This document shows, one piece after another, positions 1 to 10,121 of a DNA stretch of 64,000 bases. Origin of the DNA: Bradyrhizobium sp. WD16 (GTDB taxonomy: Bacteria; Pseudomonadota; Alphaproteobacteria; Rhizobiales; Xanthobacteraceae); contig NZ_CP028908.1 in NCBI RefSeq assembly GCF_024181725.1, positions 1,240,001-1,304,000 of the forward strand, in the 5' to 3' direction. Below the pieces are notes generated by a model. That model was given only the letters and a program-made list of their open reading frames with translations. It made no database searches and was not told the DNA's origin. Every line of letters starts with the position of its first letter. Position 1 is the stretch's first letter. Made by a program: the position numbers and the translations under genes.

Positions 1-1
1 G

Positions 2-1636
2 CCGGCCGCCACGACACAGAGCCGCGAGGCGGTCCTGGCCGCGGGTCCACGCATCAAGATCGATACCCCGCAGGTCGCGGGCAGCATCGCGCTCAAGGGC
101 GGCCGCATCGACGACGTCGCGCTGGTGAAGTACCGCGAGACGGTGGACCCGAATTCGCCGGCGGTGGTGCTGTTCTCGCCGTCGGGCACGCCCGATCCCT
201 ATTACGCCGAATTCGGCTGGGTGGGCGCCAGCGGCACCACGGCGAAGCTGCCCGATGCCAACACCGTGTGGACGCAGGTCGGCAGCAATGCGCTGACACC
301 CTCGACGCCGGTGACCCTGACCTGGGACAATGGTGGCGGACTGAGCTTCAAGCGCACCATCTCGGTCGACGAGCACTATCTCTTCTCGCTCAAGGACGAC
401 GTGACCAACGGCGGCGGCGCGCCGGTCACCCTCTATCCTTACGCGCTGATCTCGCGCCACGGCACGCCCCAAGTCGCGGGCTACTACATCCTGCATGAAG
501 GCCTGATCGGCGTGCTCGGCGACCAGGGCCTGCAGGAGTTCAACTACAAGAAGATCGACGAGGAGAAGAAGAAGGAATTCAAGGTCACCAACGCCTGGCT
601 CGGCATCACCGACAAATACTGGGCGGCGACGCTGCTGCCGCCGACCGACGCCCAGGTCCAGGCGCGCTTCGCGTCCAACGATGTGGGAGGCGTAAAGACC
701 TATCAGACCGACTACCTGATGGACCCGCAGACCATCGCCGCGAACGCCACCGGCACGGCGCAGGCGCGTCTGTTCGCCGGCGCCAAGGAGAGCAAGCTGG
801 TCGACGCCTATGACAAGGCGCTGCATCTCAACCGCTTCGAACTCCTGATCGACTGGGGCTGGTTCTACTTCATCACCAAGCCGATGTTCTGGGTGATCGA
901 CTTCCTGTTCCGCCTGGTCGGCAATTTCGGCGTCGCCATCCTGCTCGTCACCGTGCTGGTGAAGGCGATCTTCTTCCCGCTCGCCAACAAATCCTATGCG
1001 TCGATGGCGAAGATGAAGGCGCTGCAGCCCAAGCTCGCCGAGCTCAAGGAGCGCTATCCCGACGACAAGATGAAGCAGCAGCAGGAGATGATGGAGCTCT
1101 ACAAGAAGGAGAAGATCAATCCTCTTGCGGGCTGCCTGCCAATCGCCATCCAGATCCCGGTGTTCTTCTCGCTCTACAAGGTGCTGTTTGTCACCATCGA
1201 GATGCGCCACGCGCCGTTCTTCGGCTGGATCAGGGATCTCTCGGCGCCGGACCCGACCAACCTGTTCACCCTGTTCGGGCTGTTCGCCTTCGATCCGACC
1301 CAGCTGCCGCTGTTCGGGCATTACCTCCATCTCGGCATCTGGCCCATCATCATGGGCATCACCATGTGGTTCCAGATGAAGCTGAACCCGACGCCGCCGG
1401 ATCCGACCCAGAAGATGATCTTCGACTGGATGCCGCTGATCTTCACCTTCATGCTGGCCGGCTTCCCGGCAGGCCTCGTGATCTACTGGGCCTGGAACAA
1501 TACCCTGTCGGTCATCCAGCAGAGCGTGATCATGCGGCGACATGGCGCCGAGTTCCACCTGTTCGACAACATCAAGTCGACCTTCAGCGGCAAGAAGGAC
1601 AAGTCCGACAGCGCCAAGGCCGGGACCAAGGCCTGA
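2..1636 (+). CDS. yidC: Membrane protein insertase YidC (5' end cut by window)
   Basis: Inner-membrane insertase that folds and inserts membrane proteins alone or with SecYEG. The reading frame is open from base 2, so the N-terminal membrane anchor and the start of the periplasmic domain lie outside the window. The first visible residues ([24 protein letters not shown]) are typical of the periplasmic beta-sandwich domain. The conserved core follows: a membrane segment ending in [20 protein letters not shown], the cytoplasmic coiled-coil hairpin ([19 protein letters not shown]), then [20 protein letters not shown] and two C-terminal membrane segments. The groove position that is Arg in E. coli appears to be Lys here, so the positive charge is kept. 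engB follows 198 bp downstream, the usual rhizobial order. Confidence 0.97.
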   Translation, partial: PAATTQSREAVLAAGPRIKIDTPQVAGSIALKGGRIDDVALVKYRETVDPNSPAVVLFSPSGTPDPYYAEFGWVGASGTTAKLPDANTVWTQVGSNALTPSTPVTLTWDNGGGLSFKRTISVDEHYLFSLKDDVTNGGGAPVTLYPYALISRHGTPQVAGYYILHEGLIGVLGDQGLQEFNYKKIDEEKKKEFKVTNAWLGITDKYWAATLLPPTDAQVQARFASNDVGGVKTYQTDYLMDPQTIAANATGTAQARLFAGAKESKLVDAYDKALHLNRFELLIDWGWFYFITKPMFWVIDFLFRLVGNFGVAILLVTVLVKAIFFPLANKSYASMAKMKALQPKLAELKERYPDDKMKQQQEMMELYKKEKINPLAGCLPIAIQIPVFFSLYKVLFVTIEMRHAPFFGWIRDLSAPDPTNLFTLFGLFAFDPTQLPLFGHYLHLGIWPIIMGITMWFQMKLNPTPPDPTQKMIFDWMPLIFTFMLAGFPAGLVIYWAWNNTLSVIQQSVIMRRHGAEFHLFDNIKSTFSGKKDKSDSAKAGTKA

Positions 1637-1751
1637 CAGGACCTCGGAGCAACGTCGTGCCCCATGCAGCGTCACGGCGCAGTGGATCGCCCGGTCAAGC
1701 TGGGCGACGACAACGAAACCCTGGCTGCGAGAGGCCGCCCCTCACATTCTG

Positions 1752-1783
1752 CTGTCATCGCCCGCCAAAGCGGGCGATGACAG
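1752..1783. repeat. REP-like palindrome between yidC and engB
   Basis: A perfect 14-bp inverted repeat (CTGTCATCGCCCGC at 1752-1765, its complement at 1770-1783) around a 4-nt loop. It belongs to the short GTCAT/GCCCG palindromes that recur in the core half of the window. It could act as a processing or termination hairpin after yidC, but no T-tract follows. Confidence 0.7.
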
Positions 1784-1834
1784 TACTCCGAGCCGTCGAC
1801 GCAATTGGCGACGCCGAGCTCTTGAAAGCCCCCC

Positions 1835-2488
1835 ATGCCCGCCGCTGACGACGCCGAACTGATCGAAGCCGGACGAAAGGCCTTCGCCGGCGACTGGGGC
1901 TTCATCTGGGCCGCGAGTTCGGTCGAGACGCTGCCGCCAATGAAGGGCGTCGAGGTCGCCTTCGCCGGCCGCTCAAATGTCGGCAAATCGAGCCTGATCA
2001 ACGCGCTCACCAATCGTAACGGCCTGGCGCGCACCTCGCATACTCCGGGGCGCACCCAGGAGCTGATCTTCTTCGAGGGGCCCGCCCATCTCGGCCTCCG
2101 CCTCGTCGACATGCCGGGCTACGGCTACGCCGCCGCGGCCAAGAGCAAGGTCGCCGCCTGGACCAGCCTGATCAACGATTTCCTGCTTGGCCGCACCAGC
2201 CTCGCGCGGGTCTATGTTCTGATCGACGCCCGCCACGGGCTCAAGGATGTGGACCACGAGATCCTCACTCAGCTCGATCGCAGTGCCGTGAGCTATCAGA
2301 TCGTGCTGACCAAGACCGACCAGGTGAAGCCGGCTGAGCTTGAGGCGCGCATCGCTGCAATCGGGGATGCGCTCAAGACCCGCCCTGCCGCCTTCCCGGA
2401 GGTGCTCGTCACCTCTTCGCGCGACGGCGCCGGCATGGCGCAGTTGCGCGCCGCCATCATTCGCGTCGCGCGCGAGCGCGGCGCGTAA
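1835..2488 (+). CDS. engB: Ribosome biogenesis GTP-binding protein YihA/EngB
   Basis: Essential TRAFAC-class GTPase needed for late large-subunit ribosome assembly. It is 217 aa, normal for the family. The G1/P-loop is GRSNVGKS (residues 45-52), G3 is DMPGYG (92-97, the YihA-specific form) and G4 is TKTD in the C-terminal half. The segment RTSHTPGRTQ before G3 is the switch I region. The ATG at 1835 is the only sensible start and leaves about 34 residues before the G domain, as in relatives. It lies downstream of yidC on the same strand. Confidence 0.96.
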   Translation: MPAADDAELIEAGRKAFAGDWGFIWAASSVETLPPMKGVEVAFAGRSNVGKSSLINALTNRNGLARTSHTPGRTQELIFFEGPAHLGLRLVDMPGYGYAAAAKSKVAAWTSLINDFLLGRTSLARVYVLIDARHGLKDVDHEILTQLDRSAVSYQIVLTKTDQVKPAELEARIAAIGDALKTRPAAFPEVLVTSSRDGAGMAQLRAAIIRVARERGA

Positions 2489-2525
2489 GGCAAATGGGGC
2501 GGTCATTCGCTTAACATTCGCTGGA

Positions 2526-2759
2526 GCGGTGGATCTGACGCTCGTATGACGAATTCGCTGCAATACTGATACGAGCGTCAGATCCACCGCACTAGTGTCC
2601 TGTCTCCGAATTACCGCTTCGTTTGCCTCACCCTCGCACGGCAATTCGGAGACATAAGGACACTAGCAAAATCAAAGTGCTAGTGTGGCTTATGTCTCGC
2701 AATTGCCTACGAGAGGCTTGCCGCAAAGGCGGTAGGCAATTGCGAGACGCCACACTAGC
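2526..2759. repeat. Cluster of three long composite hairpins
   Basis: Three head-to-tail hairpins fill this gap. Hairpin 1 has perfect 22-bp arms at 2526-2547 and 2569-2590. Hairpin 2 has arms at 2592-2612 and 2643-2666, an outer CTAGTGTCC/GGACACTAG stem and a TAA bulge. Hairpin 3 has 28 paired bases, arms 2679-2710 and 2732-2759, with inner stem GTCTCGCAATTGCCTAC and a TTAT bulge. Hairpins 2 and 3 share the outer motif CTAGTGT. Hairpin 3 recurs inverted at 32858-32934, and related hairpins occur at 23861-23927 and around the IS630 insertion. Small frames running through them look non-coding. Confidence 0.85.
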
Positions 2760-2776
2760 GCCAGCCCAGAGGACCC

Positions 2777-3154
2777 ATGCCGCTGTTGCCCCGCCTCCTC
2801 ATCGTAACCGCGGCTCTGATGGGTGCGGCGGGCGTGACGCTCGCGGCCCTGGCGGCCCACGGCGCGGATGCCGGCCGGCTCACCCCGGCCTCGTCCATGC
2901 TGCTGATCCACGCGCCCGCCCTGCTCGCGGCACTGCTGCTCGCCGAGCGCGGCCTCGTCGCGGCGACGCTCGGCCGTCTCGCCGCGTTCGCGCTCGGCCT
3001 CGGCGCCGTCCTGTTCGCCACCGATCTCACGTTGCGGCATTTCGCCGGCCACGCCGTGTTTCCGATGGCGGCGCCGACCGGGGGCACAGTGATGATTCTC
3101 GGCTGGCTCGCGCTCGGCGTGGCCGCGCTGGCAAGGGGCCCGCGGATCGGCTAA
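2777..3154 (+). CDS. DUF423 family small membrane protein
   Basis: 125-aa very hydrophobic protein with about four membrane segments. The segment TLAALAAHGAD near residue 25 matches the conserved Gly/Ala-His motif of the DUF423 (YgdD-type) family, whose function is unknown. The ATG at 2777 follows an AGAGG ribosome-binding site. It sits between a hairpin cluster and argB on the same strand and could be cotranscribed with argB (39-bp gap). The family assignment rests on motif and topology only. Confidence 0.75.
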   Translation: MPLLPRLLIVTAALMGAAGVTLAALAAHGADAGRLTPASSMLLIHAPALLAALLLAERGLVAATLGRLAAFALGLGAVLFATDLTLRHFAGHAVFPMAAPTGGTVMILGWLALGVAALARGPRIG

Positions 3155-3193
3155 ACCAGCGCCGCCCGACGCATGAACAGAGAAGATCGCACG

Positions 3194-4090
3194 ATGACGG
3201 ACGCCGCCAGCATCCCCCCGAGCGAACAGGCCCGGATCCTGTCCGAAGCGCTGCCGCACATGCAGAAATATGACGATGAGACCATCGTCATCAAATACGG
3301 CGGTCATGCCATGGGCGAGGAGGAGCTCGCCCGTCAGTTCGCCCGCGACATCGTGCTGCTCGAACAGACTGCGATCAATCCGGTGGTGGTCCATGGAGGC
3401 GGCCCGCAGATCGCGGCCATGCTCAAGCGCCTCGGCATCGTCTCGGAATTCGCAGCGGGGCTGCGCATCACCGACGCGCCGACGATCGAGATCGTCGAGA
3501 TGGTGCTGGCCGGCTCGATCAACAAGCAGATCGTGAGCTACATCAACGAGGCCGGCGGCAAGGCCGTAGGCCTGTGTGGCAAGGACGGCAACATGGTGCT
3601 GGCGACGAAGGCCACCCGCACCGTGATGGACCCGGACAGTCAGATCGAGAAGGTCGTCGATCTCGGCTTTGTCGGCGAGCCGGAGAAGGTCGATCTCACG
3701 CTGCTCAACCAGCTCATCGGCTATGAATTGATCCCGGTGCTGGCGCCGCTGGCCGCCAGCCGCAGCGGCCAAACCTTCAACGTCAATGCCGATACCTTCG
3801 CTGGCGCTGTCGCCGGCGCGCTCAAGGCCAAGCGCCTGCTGCTACTCACCGACGTGCCGGGCGTGCTCGACAAGTCGAAGAAGCTCATCTCGGAGCTGTC
3901 GATCAAGGACGCCCGCAAGCTGATCGCCGACGGCACCATTTCCGGCGGCATGATTCCCAAGGTCGAGACCTGCATCTACGCGCTGGAACAGGGCGTCGAG
4001 GGCGTCGTCATCATCGACGGCAAGACGCCGCATGCCGTGCTGCTCGAACTCTTCACCGACCACGGCATCGGCACGCTGATTCACAAGTGA
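3194..4090 (+). CDS. argB: Acetylglutamate kinase
   Basis: Phosphorylates N-acetyl-L-glutamate in the second step of arginine biosynthesis (cytoplasmic, amino-acid kinase fold). The ATP-binding motif IKYGGHAMG lies near residues 33-41, followed by VVHGGGPQI, the substrate site around [25 protein letters not shown], and the C-terminal [12 protein letters not shown] and [11 protein letters not shown] motifs. The start at 3194 ([10 protein letters not shown]) is preferred over an upstream in-frame ATG at 3173 because it follows an AGAAGA site and matches the N-terminus usual in relatives. Length 298 aa is typical. Confidence 0.96.
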   Translation: MTDAASIPPSEQARILSEALPHMQKYDDETIVIKYGGHAMGEEELARQFARDIVLLEQTAINPVVVHGGGPQIAAMLKRLGIVSEFAAGLRITDAPTIEIVEMVLAGSINKQIVSYINEAGGKAVGLCGKDGNMVLATKATRTVMDPDSQIEKVVDLGFVGEPEKVDLTLLNQLIGYELIPVLAPLAASRSGQTFNVNADTFAGAVAGALKAKRLLLLTDVPGVLDKSKKLISELSIKDARKLIADGTISGGMIPKVETCIYALEQGVEGVVIIDGKTPHAVLLELFTDHGIGTLIHK

Positions 4091-4161
4091 GAAGGGCGGA
4101 GGGCATCGTTAGCGCTGATGGTGTTGGACCGGCCTGCTCCAAGTTCTGTCGTCATGCCCGG

Positions 4162-4194
4162 CCTACGCAGTCTGCCTCGCGCAGACTGCGTAGG
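4162..4194. repeat. Palindrome within a REP-like unit after argB
   Basis: Perfect 14-bp arms (CCTACGCAGTCTGC at 4162-4175, complement at 4181-4194) with a 5-nt loop. Flanking GTCATGCCCGG on the left and TGCCCGG on the right suggest a common REP-like unit into which the extra palindrome has been nested. Confidence 0.65.
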
Positions 4195-4272
4195 CTTGTC
4201 TGCCTTGCCCGGCACCTACGCCTTCACCGATTCACCTTCAGGTAAGACGAAGATGGCGGGACAAGCCCGACC

Positions 4273-5280
4273 ATGACGAAGAAGAAGGCGCTATTCAGCC
4301 GTGGTCTGACCGCCCTCCTCGCCACGCTCGCTTTCGTCACCCCGGTCCACGCCGATCTCAAGCTTTGCAACCGTATGAGCTACGTGATCGAGGCCGCGAT
4401 CGGCGTCGACGACAAGGGCACCACCGCGACCCGCGGCTGGTTCCGGCTCGATCCCGCGCAGTGCCGCGTGGTGGTGCAGGGCAATCTCAGCGCCGAACGG
4501 CTGCTGCTGCACGCGCGGGCGCTGCCGCTTTACGGTGCCTCGCCCGTCCAGAGCAGCCAGGACATGCTGTGCGTAGCCGCCGACAACTTCACCATTGCCG
4601 CCGCGCGCGACTGCCGCGCCGGCCAGAGCACTGCGCCCTTCACCGAGATCAAGCCGACCATGACCGAAGACGGCAACCAGGTCGCCTATCTCGCCGAGGA
4701 CAGCGAATATGACGACGAGCAGGCCCGGTTCGCGGGCATTCAGCGGCTGCTCGTCGTGGCCGGCTACGACGCAGCGCCGATCGACGGCACTGAGGGGCCA
4801 AAGACTCGGGGCGCGCTCGCGACTTTTCTCAAGAGCCAGAACCTGCCCACTGACGCCGCAAACGGCTCCGACTTCTTCGCCACCATGATCGCTCGGATCC
4901 AGGCGCCTTCGGCCACCGGCCTGACCTGGTGCAACGACACCCGCTATAAGGTGATGGGTGCGATCGCCACCGACGACGGCAAGGCGGTGACGAGCCGCGG
5001 CTGGTATCGCATCGAGCCGGGCAAATGCCTGCATCCGGACATCACCGGTGCGCCGAAACGCGTCTTCAGCTATGGCGAGGCGCTCGACGACAGTGGCCGG
5101 GCGGTGCGCGTCAAGGACAAGCCGCTGACCTGGGGCGGCAGCACCATGCTCTGCACCCGCGAGAGCAAGTTCGAAATCGCCGACCAGGGCGAGTGCTCCG
5201 CGCGCGGTCTCAACGCCACCGGCTTTGCCCTGGTCGACGGCGCCGCCGGCCGCACCTTACGCTTCGGAACGCCGCAATGA
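4273..5280 (+). CDS. Exported protein with two DUF1036 domains around a peptidoglycan-binding-like segment
   Basis: 335 aa. A Sec signal peptide covers about residues 1-27 (LLATLAFVTPVHA, then DLKLCN). Two related domains follow: one starts LKLCNRMSYVIEAAIG (about 28-115), the other LTWCNDTRYKVMGAIA (about 215-330). Both carry RGW(F/Y)R and a late Cys pattern as in DUF1036. Between them, IQRLLVVAGYDAAPIDGTEG resembles a peptidoglycan-binding-1 repeat. This suggests a periplasmic protein, perhaps cell-wall associated; no enzymatic residues are evident. The stop codon overlaps the ATG of the next gene (ATGA), so the two are probably translationally coupled. Confidence 0.75.
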   Translation: MTKKKALFSRGLTALLATLAFVTPVHADLKLCNRMSYVIEAAIGVDDKGTTATRGWFRLDPAQCRVVVQGNLSAERLLLHARALPLYGASPVQSSQDMLCVAADNFTIAAARDCRAGQSTAPFTEIKPTMTEDGNQVAYLAEDSEYDDEQARFAGIQRLLVVAGYDAAPIDGTEGPKTRGALATFLKSQNLPTDAANGSDFFATMIARIQAPSATGLTWCNDTRYKVMGAIATDDGKAVTSRGWYRIEPGKCLHPDITGAPKRVFSYGEALDDSGRAVRVKDKPLTWGGSTMLCTRESKFEIADQGECSARGLNATGFALVDGAAGRTLRFGTPQ

Positions 5281-5993
5281 CCGCCTTGAGCCGTACTCCC
5301 CGTGCTTTCGCCGCGGTCGACACCTGGGTCTTCGACCTCGACAACACGCTCTATCCGCATCACGTCAATCTCTGGCAGCAGGTCGACGCCCGGATCCGCG
5401 ACTTCGTCGCCAATCATCTCCAGGTGTCGCCGGAGGAAGCCTTCCGCATCCAGAAGGACTATTACCGCCGCTACGGCACCACGATGCGCGGCATGATGAC
5501 CGAGCACGGCGTCGTTGCCGACGATTTCCTCGCCTATGTCCACGAGATCGACCATTCGCCACTGCAGCCCAATCCGGAGATGGGCGCGGCGATCGCCCGC
5601 CTCCCCGGCCGCAAGCTGATCCTGACCAACGGCTCGCGCGACCACGCCGCCAGCGTGCTGGCGCGGCTCGGCATTGGTCATCACTTCGAGGCGGTATTCG
5701 ACATCATCGCCGCCGACCTCGAACCCAAACCGGCCGAAGCGACCTATGCCCGCTTCCTCAAGCTCCACGGCGTCGATCCGGCCCGCGCCGCGATGTTCGA
5801 GGACCTCGCCCGCAACCTCGTGGTACCGCACCGCCTCGGCATGACCACGGTGCTGGTGACCCCGGACGGCACCACCGAAGTGGTGCGCGAGGACTGGGAG
5901 CTGGAGGGTCGCGACGCCGCTCACGTCGACCATGTTACCGACAACCTCACCGGCTTTCTGACCCGCCTCGCCGAGGACCTGCGGCCGGCTTGA
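5277..5993 (+). CDS. HAD-family pyrimidine 5'-nucleotidase
   Basis: 238 aa. HAD motif I is FDLDNTLYP with Asp20 as nucleophile and Asp22 as acid/base; motif II is ILTNGSRDHA, motif III is around EPKPAEA, and motif IV is MFEDLARNL. The layout fits subfamily IA pyrimidine 5'-nucleotidases (SDT1/PPM1-type), which remove phosphate from UMP/CMP or related small phosphates. The start ATG at 5277 overlaps the stop of the preceding gene. dapD follows after 99 bp. The substrate is inferred from family resemblance only. Confidence 0.85.
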   Translation: MTALSRTPRAFAAVDTWVFDLDNTLYPHHVNLWQQVDARIRDFVANHLQVSPEEAFRIQKDYYRRYGTTMRGMMTEHGVVADDFLAYVHEIDHSPLQPNPEMGAAIARLPGRKLILTNGSRDHAASVLARLGIGHHFEAVFDIIAADLEPKPAEATYARFLKLHGVDPARAAMFEDLARNLVVPHRLGMTTVLVTPDGTTEVVREDWELEGRDAAHVDHVTDNLTGFLTRLAEDLRPA

Positions 5994-6092
5994 CTTGACC
6001 GCGGCAAATCCCGACAAAAGCCGGCTGCAACCAGCCTCCGCGCCCGCGGTCGACCGCCCCAAATCGCCATACGGATCAACAAGGAGACCGCG

Positions 6093-6938
<846 letters not shown>

Positions 6939-7041
6939 GCGTCGCCGCTGCCGAAGCATACCAGGTCGGGCTGTGTCGCCCGAGACACACCCGCCCTGGG
7001 ACCGACTGTGGCCGGCGAGACAGCGAGATTGTAACATCGTC

Positions 7042-7064
7042 ATGGCCGGGCTTGCTCCGGCCAT
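7042..7064. repeat. REP-like palindrome between dapD and the DUF805 gene
   Basis: ATGGCCGG (7042-7049) pairs with CCGGCCAT (7057-7064); it is preceded by CGTC and followed by CCGCGTCGTT, the same unit as at 11807 and 16112. Confidence 0.65.
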
Positions 7065-7097
7065 CCGCGTCGTTGCAGCAAGAACAGGAGACGTTTC

Positions 7098-7550
7098 GTG
7101 GATTGGCAGATGTTCCTATTCAGCACCGACGGCCGGATCAACCGCGGCAAGTACTGGCTCGCCGCCGTGCTCTATGTGGTGGTGAGCTTCGTCGCGGTGC
7201 TGCTCGGCCTTTTCATCGTCACCGGCGCCGGCTCGGACGCCGCTGCGGTGGTGCTCTATGTCGGCGGCGGGTTGTTGTTCCTGTCGATCTATTTTTCCGG
7301 CATCACGGTCGCGATCAAGCGCCTGCATGACCGCGACAAGACCGGCTGGTGGTGCGTGGTTTTCCTGGTGCTGCCCGGCCTGTTGCAGGGGGCCAGCACC
7401 GGCATCGTCTCGGAGATGACCGGCCTTGTGCTGACGCTGATCGCCGGACTGCTCGGCATCTGGGGCTTCGTCGAACTCGGCTGTCTGCGCGGCACCATGG
7501 GGCCGAACCGCTTCGGCCCCGATCCGCTCGCCGTGGAAGGAGCCGCCTGA
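7098..7550 (+). CDS. DUF805 family membrane protein
   Basis: 150 aa with about four membrane segments. DUF805 hallmarks are present: an N-terminal [13 protein letters not shown], the central cytoplasmic [14 protein letters not shown] and the C-terminal [13 protein letters not shown]. The function of the family is not established. It starts with GTG at 7098, with AGGAG eight bases upstream. Its TGA overlaps the ATG of dapE (TGATG), so it is probably coupled to dapE translation. Confidence 0.88.
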   Translation: MDWQMFLFSTDGRINRGKYWLAAVLYVVVSFVAVLLGLFIVTGAGSDAAAVVLYVGGGLLFLSIYFSGITVAIKRLHDRDKTGWWCVVFLVLPGLLQGASTGIVSEMTGLVLTLIAGLLGIWGFVELGCLRGTMGPNRFGPDPLAVEGAA

Positions 7551-8704
7551 TGGCCGACCCCGTCGCCATTGCCCGCGAATTGTTGCGCTGCCCCTCGGTG
7601 ACCCCGGCGGAAGCCGGCGTGCTCTCCGTGATGGAGAAGATGCTATCGCAGGCCGGCTTCACCGTGCACCGCGTCACCTTCTCCGAACCCGGCTGGCCGG
7701 ACGTGGAGAATCTCTATGCGCGCATCGGCAGCGAGGGGCCGCATCTGACTTTCGCCGGCCATACCGACGTGGTGCCGGCCGGCGACGAGACCGCCTGGCG
7801 CCACGGCGCTTTCTCCGGCGACGTCGCCGATGGCGAACTGTTCGGCCGCGGCGCCGTCGACATGAAAGGCGCCATCGCCTGCGCCATCGCCGCCGCGCTC
7901 GATCATCTTCAGGTCAGCGGCGGCACGCCGAAGGGCTCGATCTCTTTCCTGATCACCGGCGATGAGGAAGGCCCCGCGGTCAACGGCACGGTCAAGCTGC
8001 TGGAATGGCTCGCCGCCCGCGGCGAGAAGATCGATCATTGCGTGCTCGGCGAGCCGAGCAATGTCGAGATGCTGGGCGACACCATCAAAGTCGGCCGCCG
8101 CGGCTCGCTGTCCGGCACCCTCACCGTCGACGGCAAACAGGGCCACGTCGCCTACCCGCATCGCGCCGCCAATCCGGTGCCGGATATCGCGCGCCTGATC
8201 AACGCGCTGATTTCCGAGCCGCTCGACCACGGCAGCGCCCAGTTCCAGGCGTCCAACCTCGAATTCGTCTCGGTCGATGTCGGCAATCCGGCCTGGAACG
8301 TGATCCCAGGCGAGGCCCGGGCGCGCTTCAACATCCGCTACAACGACTGCCACACCGAAGCGTCTCTGAAGGAGCTGGTGGAGGGGCGCGTGCGCGAGGC
8401 CTGCGGCAACCGCATCAAGGCGCATATCGCCTGGGAGCCGTCGAATGCCGGCGTCTTCGTCGCCAAACCTGGACCGTTCACCGACATGGTGGTCAATGCG
8501 ATCGAGGAAATCACCGGCCGCCGCCCGGAGCTGTCGACCTCAGGCGGCACCTCGGACGCTCGCTTCATCACCAGATATTGCGAGGTGCTGGAATTCGGCC
8601 TGGTCGGCCAGACCATGCACCAGGTCGACGAGCGCGCGCCGCTCACCGACATCGAACGCCTGACCGGGATCTATCGCCGCGTCCTCGACCGCTACTTCGC
8701 GTGA
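7550..8704 (+). CDS. dapE: Succinyl-diaminopimelate desuccinylase
   Basis: Di-zinc M20-family hydrolase that removes succinate from N-succinyl-LL-diaminopimelate, the step after transamination in the DapD pathway. 384 aa. Metal ligands and catalytic residues are visible: GHTDVVP (His71, Asp73), DMKGA (Asp104), GDEEG (Glu139/Glu140) and the C-terminal [10 protein letters not shown]. The dimerisation domain lies between about residues 180 and 295. Start chosen at 7550, overlapping the previous stop. Confidence 0.97.
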   Translation: MADPVAIARELLRCPSVTPAEAGVLSVMEKMLSQAGFTVHRVTFSEPGWPDVENLYARIGSEGPHLTFAGHTDVVPAGDETAWRHGAFSGDVADGELFGRGAVDMKGAIACAIAAALDHLQVSGGTPKGSISFLITGDEEGPAVNGTVKLLEWLAARGEKIDHCVLGEPSNVEMLGDTIKVGRRGSLSGTLTVDGKQGHVAYPHRAANPVPDIARLINALISEPLDHGSAQFQASNLEFVSVDVGNPAWNVIPGEARARFNIRYNDCHTEASLKELVEGRVREACGNRIKAHIAWEPSNAGVFVAKPGPFTDMVVNAIEEITGRRPELSTSGGTSDARFITRYCEVLEFGLVGQTMHQVDERAPLTDIERLTGIYRRVLDRYFA

Positions 8705-8714
8705 GACATTGCCC

Positions 8715-9281
8715 ATGACCCAGGTTCTCGTCCTCACCGCGCTGCAGAGCGAATTGCAAGCCGAGCGGGCGCCGGACGGCGTTGCCGTCCGCTATTGCGG
8801 CGTCGGCAAGATCAACACCGCGATCGCCACCACACTGGCGCTCAATGAACTGAAGCCGCGGCTCGTCGTCAATTACGGCACCTGCGGCAAGATCAGTGAC
8901 GGGCTCACCGGCCTGCTCGAGGTCGCCCATGTGGTCCAGCGCGACATGATGGCGATGCCGCTGGCGCCACGCGGCGTGACGCCGCTGATGTCGGACGAAG
9001 CTGTGCTGGCCTCCGGCTTTGGCGGGGTGATCTGCGGCACCGGCGACAGTTTCGTCACCGCCGCCGACCCGTGGCTGATCGAGAACAAGGTCGATGTCGT
9101 CGACATGGAATTGTTCGCCGTCGCCCATGCCTGCGCCCGCTTCGGCGTGCCGTGGCGCGCATTCAAATTCATTACCGACGACGCCAACGACGTCGCCCAC
9201 GAGCACTGGACGGCCAATGTCGCCAATGGCGAGGACCTGTTCTGGGACCTGCTGCGCAGCGAGATTTTGAAGGCGGGCTGA
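8715..9281 (+). CDS. Nucleosidase/phosphorylase-superfamily protein (MTA/SAH nucleosidase-like)
   Basis: 188 aa with the PNP/UDP phosphorylase fold. The segment VLTALQSELQAE, then YCGVGKINTA, VVNYGTCGKIS and VVDMELFAVAHAC match the substrate- and purine-binding motifs of 5'-methylthioadenosine/S-adenosylhomocysteine nucleosidases; DMELFAVAHAC contains the ribose-binding ME pair. It is shorter than MtnN (about 230 aa). The ATG at 8715 is preferred to a TTG six bases upstream. It follows dapE by 10 bp and is probably in the same operon. The exact substrate is uncertain. Confidence 0.8.
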   Translation: MTQVLVLTALQSELQAERAPDGVAVRYCGVGKINTAIATTLALNELKPRLVVNYGTCGKISDGLTGLLEVAHVVQRDMMAMPLAPRGVTPLMSDEAVLASGFGGVICGTGDSFVTAADPWLIENKVDVVDMELFAVAHACARFGVPWRAFKFITDDANDVAHEHWTANVANGEDLFWDLLRSEILKAG

Positions 9282-9324
9282 CAACGTCCGGCCAGGTTCC
9301 AGGCGCCGATCATTCACTCTGCTG

Positions 9325-9362
9325 GCCATGCCCGGCTTTGGGCTACAAGCACCGGGCATGGC
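9325..9362. terminator. REP-like hairpin between convergent genes
   Basis: GCCATGCCCGG (9325-9335) and its complement (9352-9362) form an 11-bp stem with a 16-nt loop, between the convergent nucleosidase gene and truA. Its position fits a bidirectional terminator, but neither strand has a clear T-run, so it may simply be a REP-like unit. Confidence 0.45.
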
Positions 9363-9378
9363 GAGTGCGATTGCCGCT

Positions 9379-10116
9379 CTAATAATCCACCCGCACCAGA
9401 TAGAGCCCTTCCGGCGGCGCGACGACGCCGCAGGCGGCGCGGCTGCGCGCAGCCAGCGCGGCGGACAGGTCATCGGCGCTCCAGCGGCCCTCGCCCACCC
9501 ACACCAGCGAGCCGACCATGGAGCGCACCTGGCTGTGCAGGAAGGAGCGCGCCGACGTCGTCACGGTGATCTCGTCGCCATGCCGCGCAACATCGAGGAC
9601 ATCGAGGGTCTTCTCCGGCGAGCGCGCCTGGCATTCGGTGTCGCGGAAGGTTGTGAAGTCGTGCCTGCCGACGAGGCGCTGGGCGGCGGCATGCATCGCC
9701 CCAGCATCGAGCCGCCGGGCCACACGCCAGGCATGGCCGAGATCAAGGGCGAGGTCGGCGCGGCGGTTGACGATGCGGTAGCGGTAATGGCGCTTCACCG
9801 CCGAGAAGCGGGCGTCGAAATCGTCCGCAACCGGTTCGGCGGCGAGCACCGCGATCGGCTGCGGCCGCAGATGGGCGTTGAAGGCGTCGCGGACGCGGTC
9901 GGCACGGTAGGGCTTGGGCAGATCGACATGGGCGACCTGACCGAGAGCGTGGACGCCGGCATCGGTGCGGCCGGCACCGTTGACCCTCACGGCCTCGCCG
10001 CACAGCGCCCTGGCTGCGATCTCGAGCGCGCCCTGGATTGAAGGGCCGTTCTCCTGCACCTGCCAACCGCAGAACGGCCGGCCGTCATATTCGATCGTAA
10101 GCTTGTAGCGCGGCAT
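9379..10116 (-). CDS. truA: tRNA pseudouridine(38-40) synthase TruA
   Basis: Isomerises uridines 38-40 in the anticodon arm of tRNAs. 245 aa. It starts [12 protein letters not shown]; the catalytic aspartate is Asp52 in [13 protein letters not shown]. The C-terminal [20 protein letters not shown] motif is also typical. Start at 10116. It lies 5 bp downstream of fmt on the same strand, so fmt-truA form an operon with def upstream. Confidence 0.97.
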   Translation of the reverse strand: MPRYKLTIEYDGRPFCGWQVQENGPSIQGALEIAARALCGEAVRVNGAGRTDAGVHALGQVAHVDLPKPYRADRVRDAFNAHLRPQPIAVLAAEPVADDFDARFSAVKRHYRYRIVNRRADLALDLGHAWRVARRLDAGAMHAAAQRLVGRHDFTTFRDTECQARSPEKTLDVLDVARHGDEITVTTSARSFLHSQVRSMVGSLVWVGEGRWSADDLSAALAARSRAACGVVAPPEGLYLVRVDY

Positions 10117-10121
10117 ATAAT

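Noticed and set aside
2623-2760. Small reading frames through the hairpin clusters (for example one reading WLMSRNCLREACRKGGRQLR, also at 32860-32930)
   Set aside because: They follow the inverted-repeat arms exactly and have no independent coding signs; repeated presence is explained by the hairpin.
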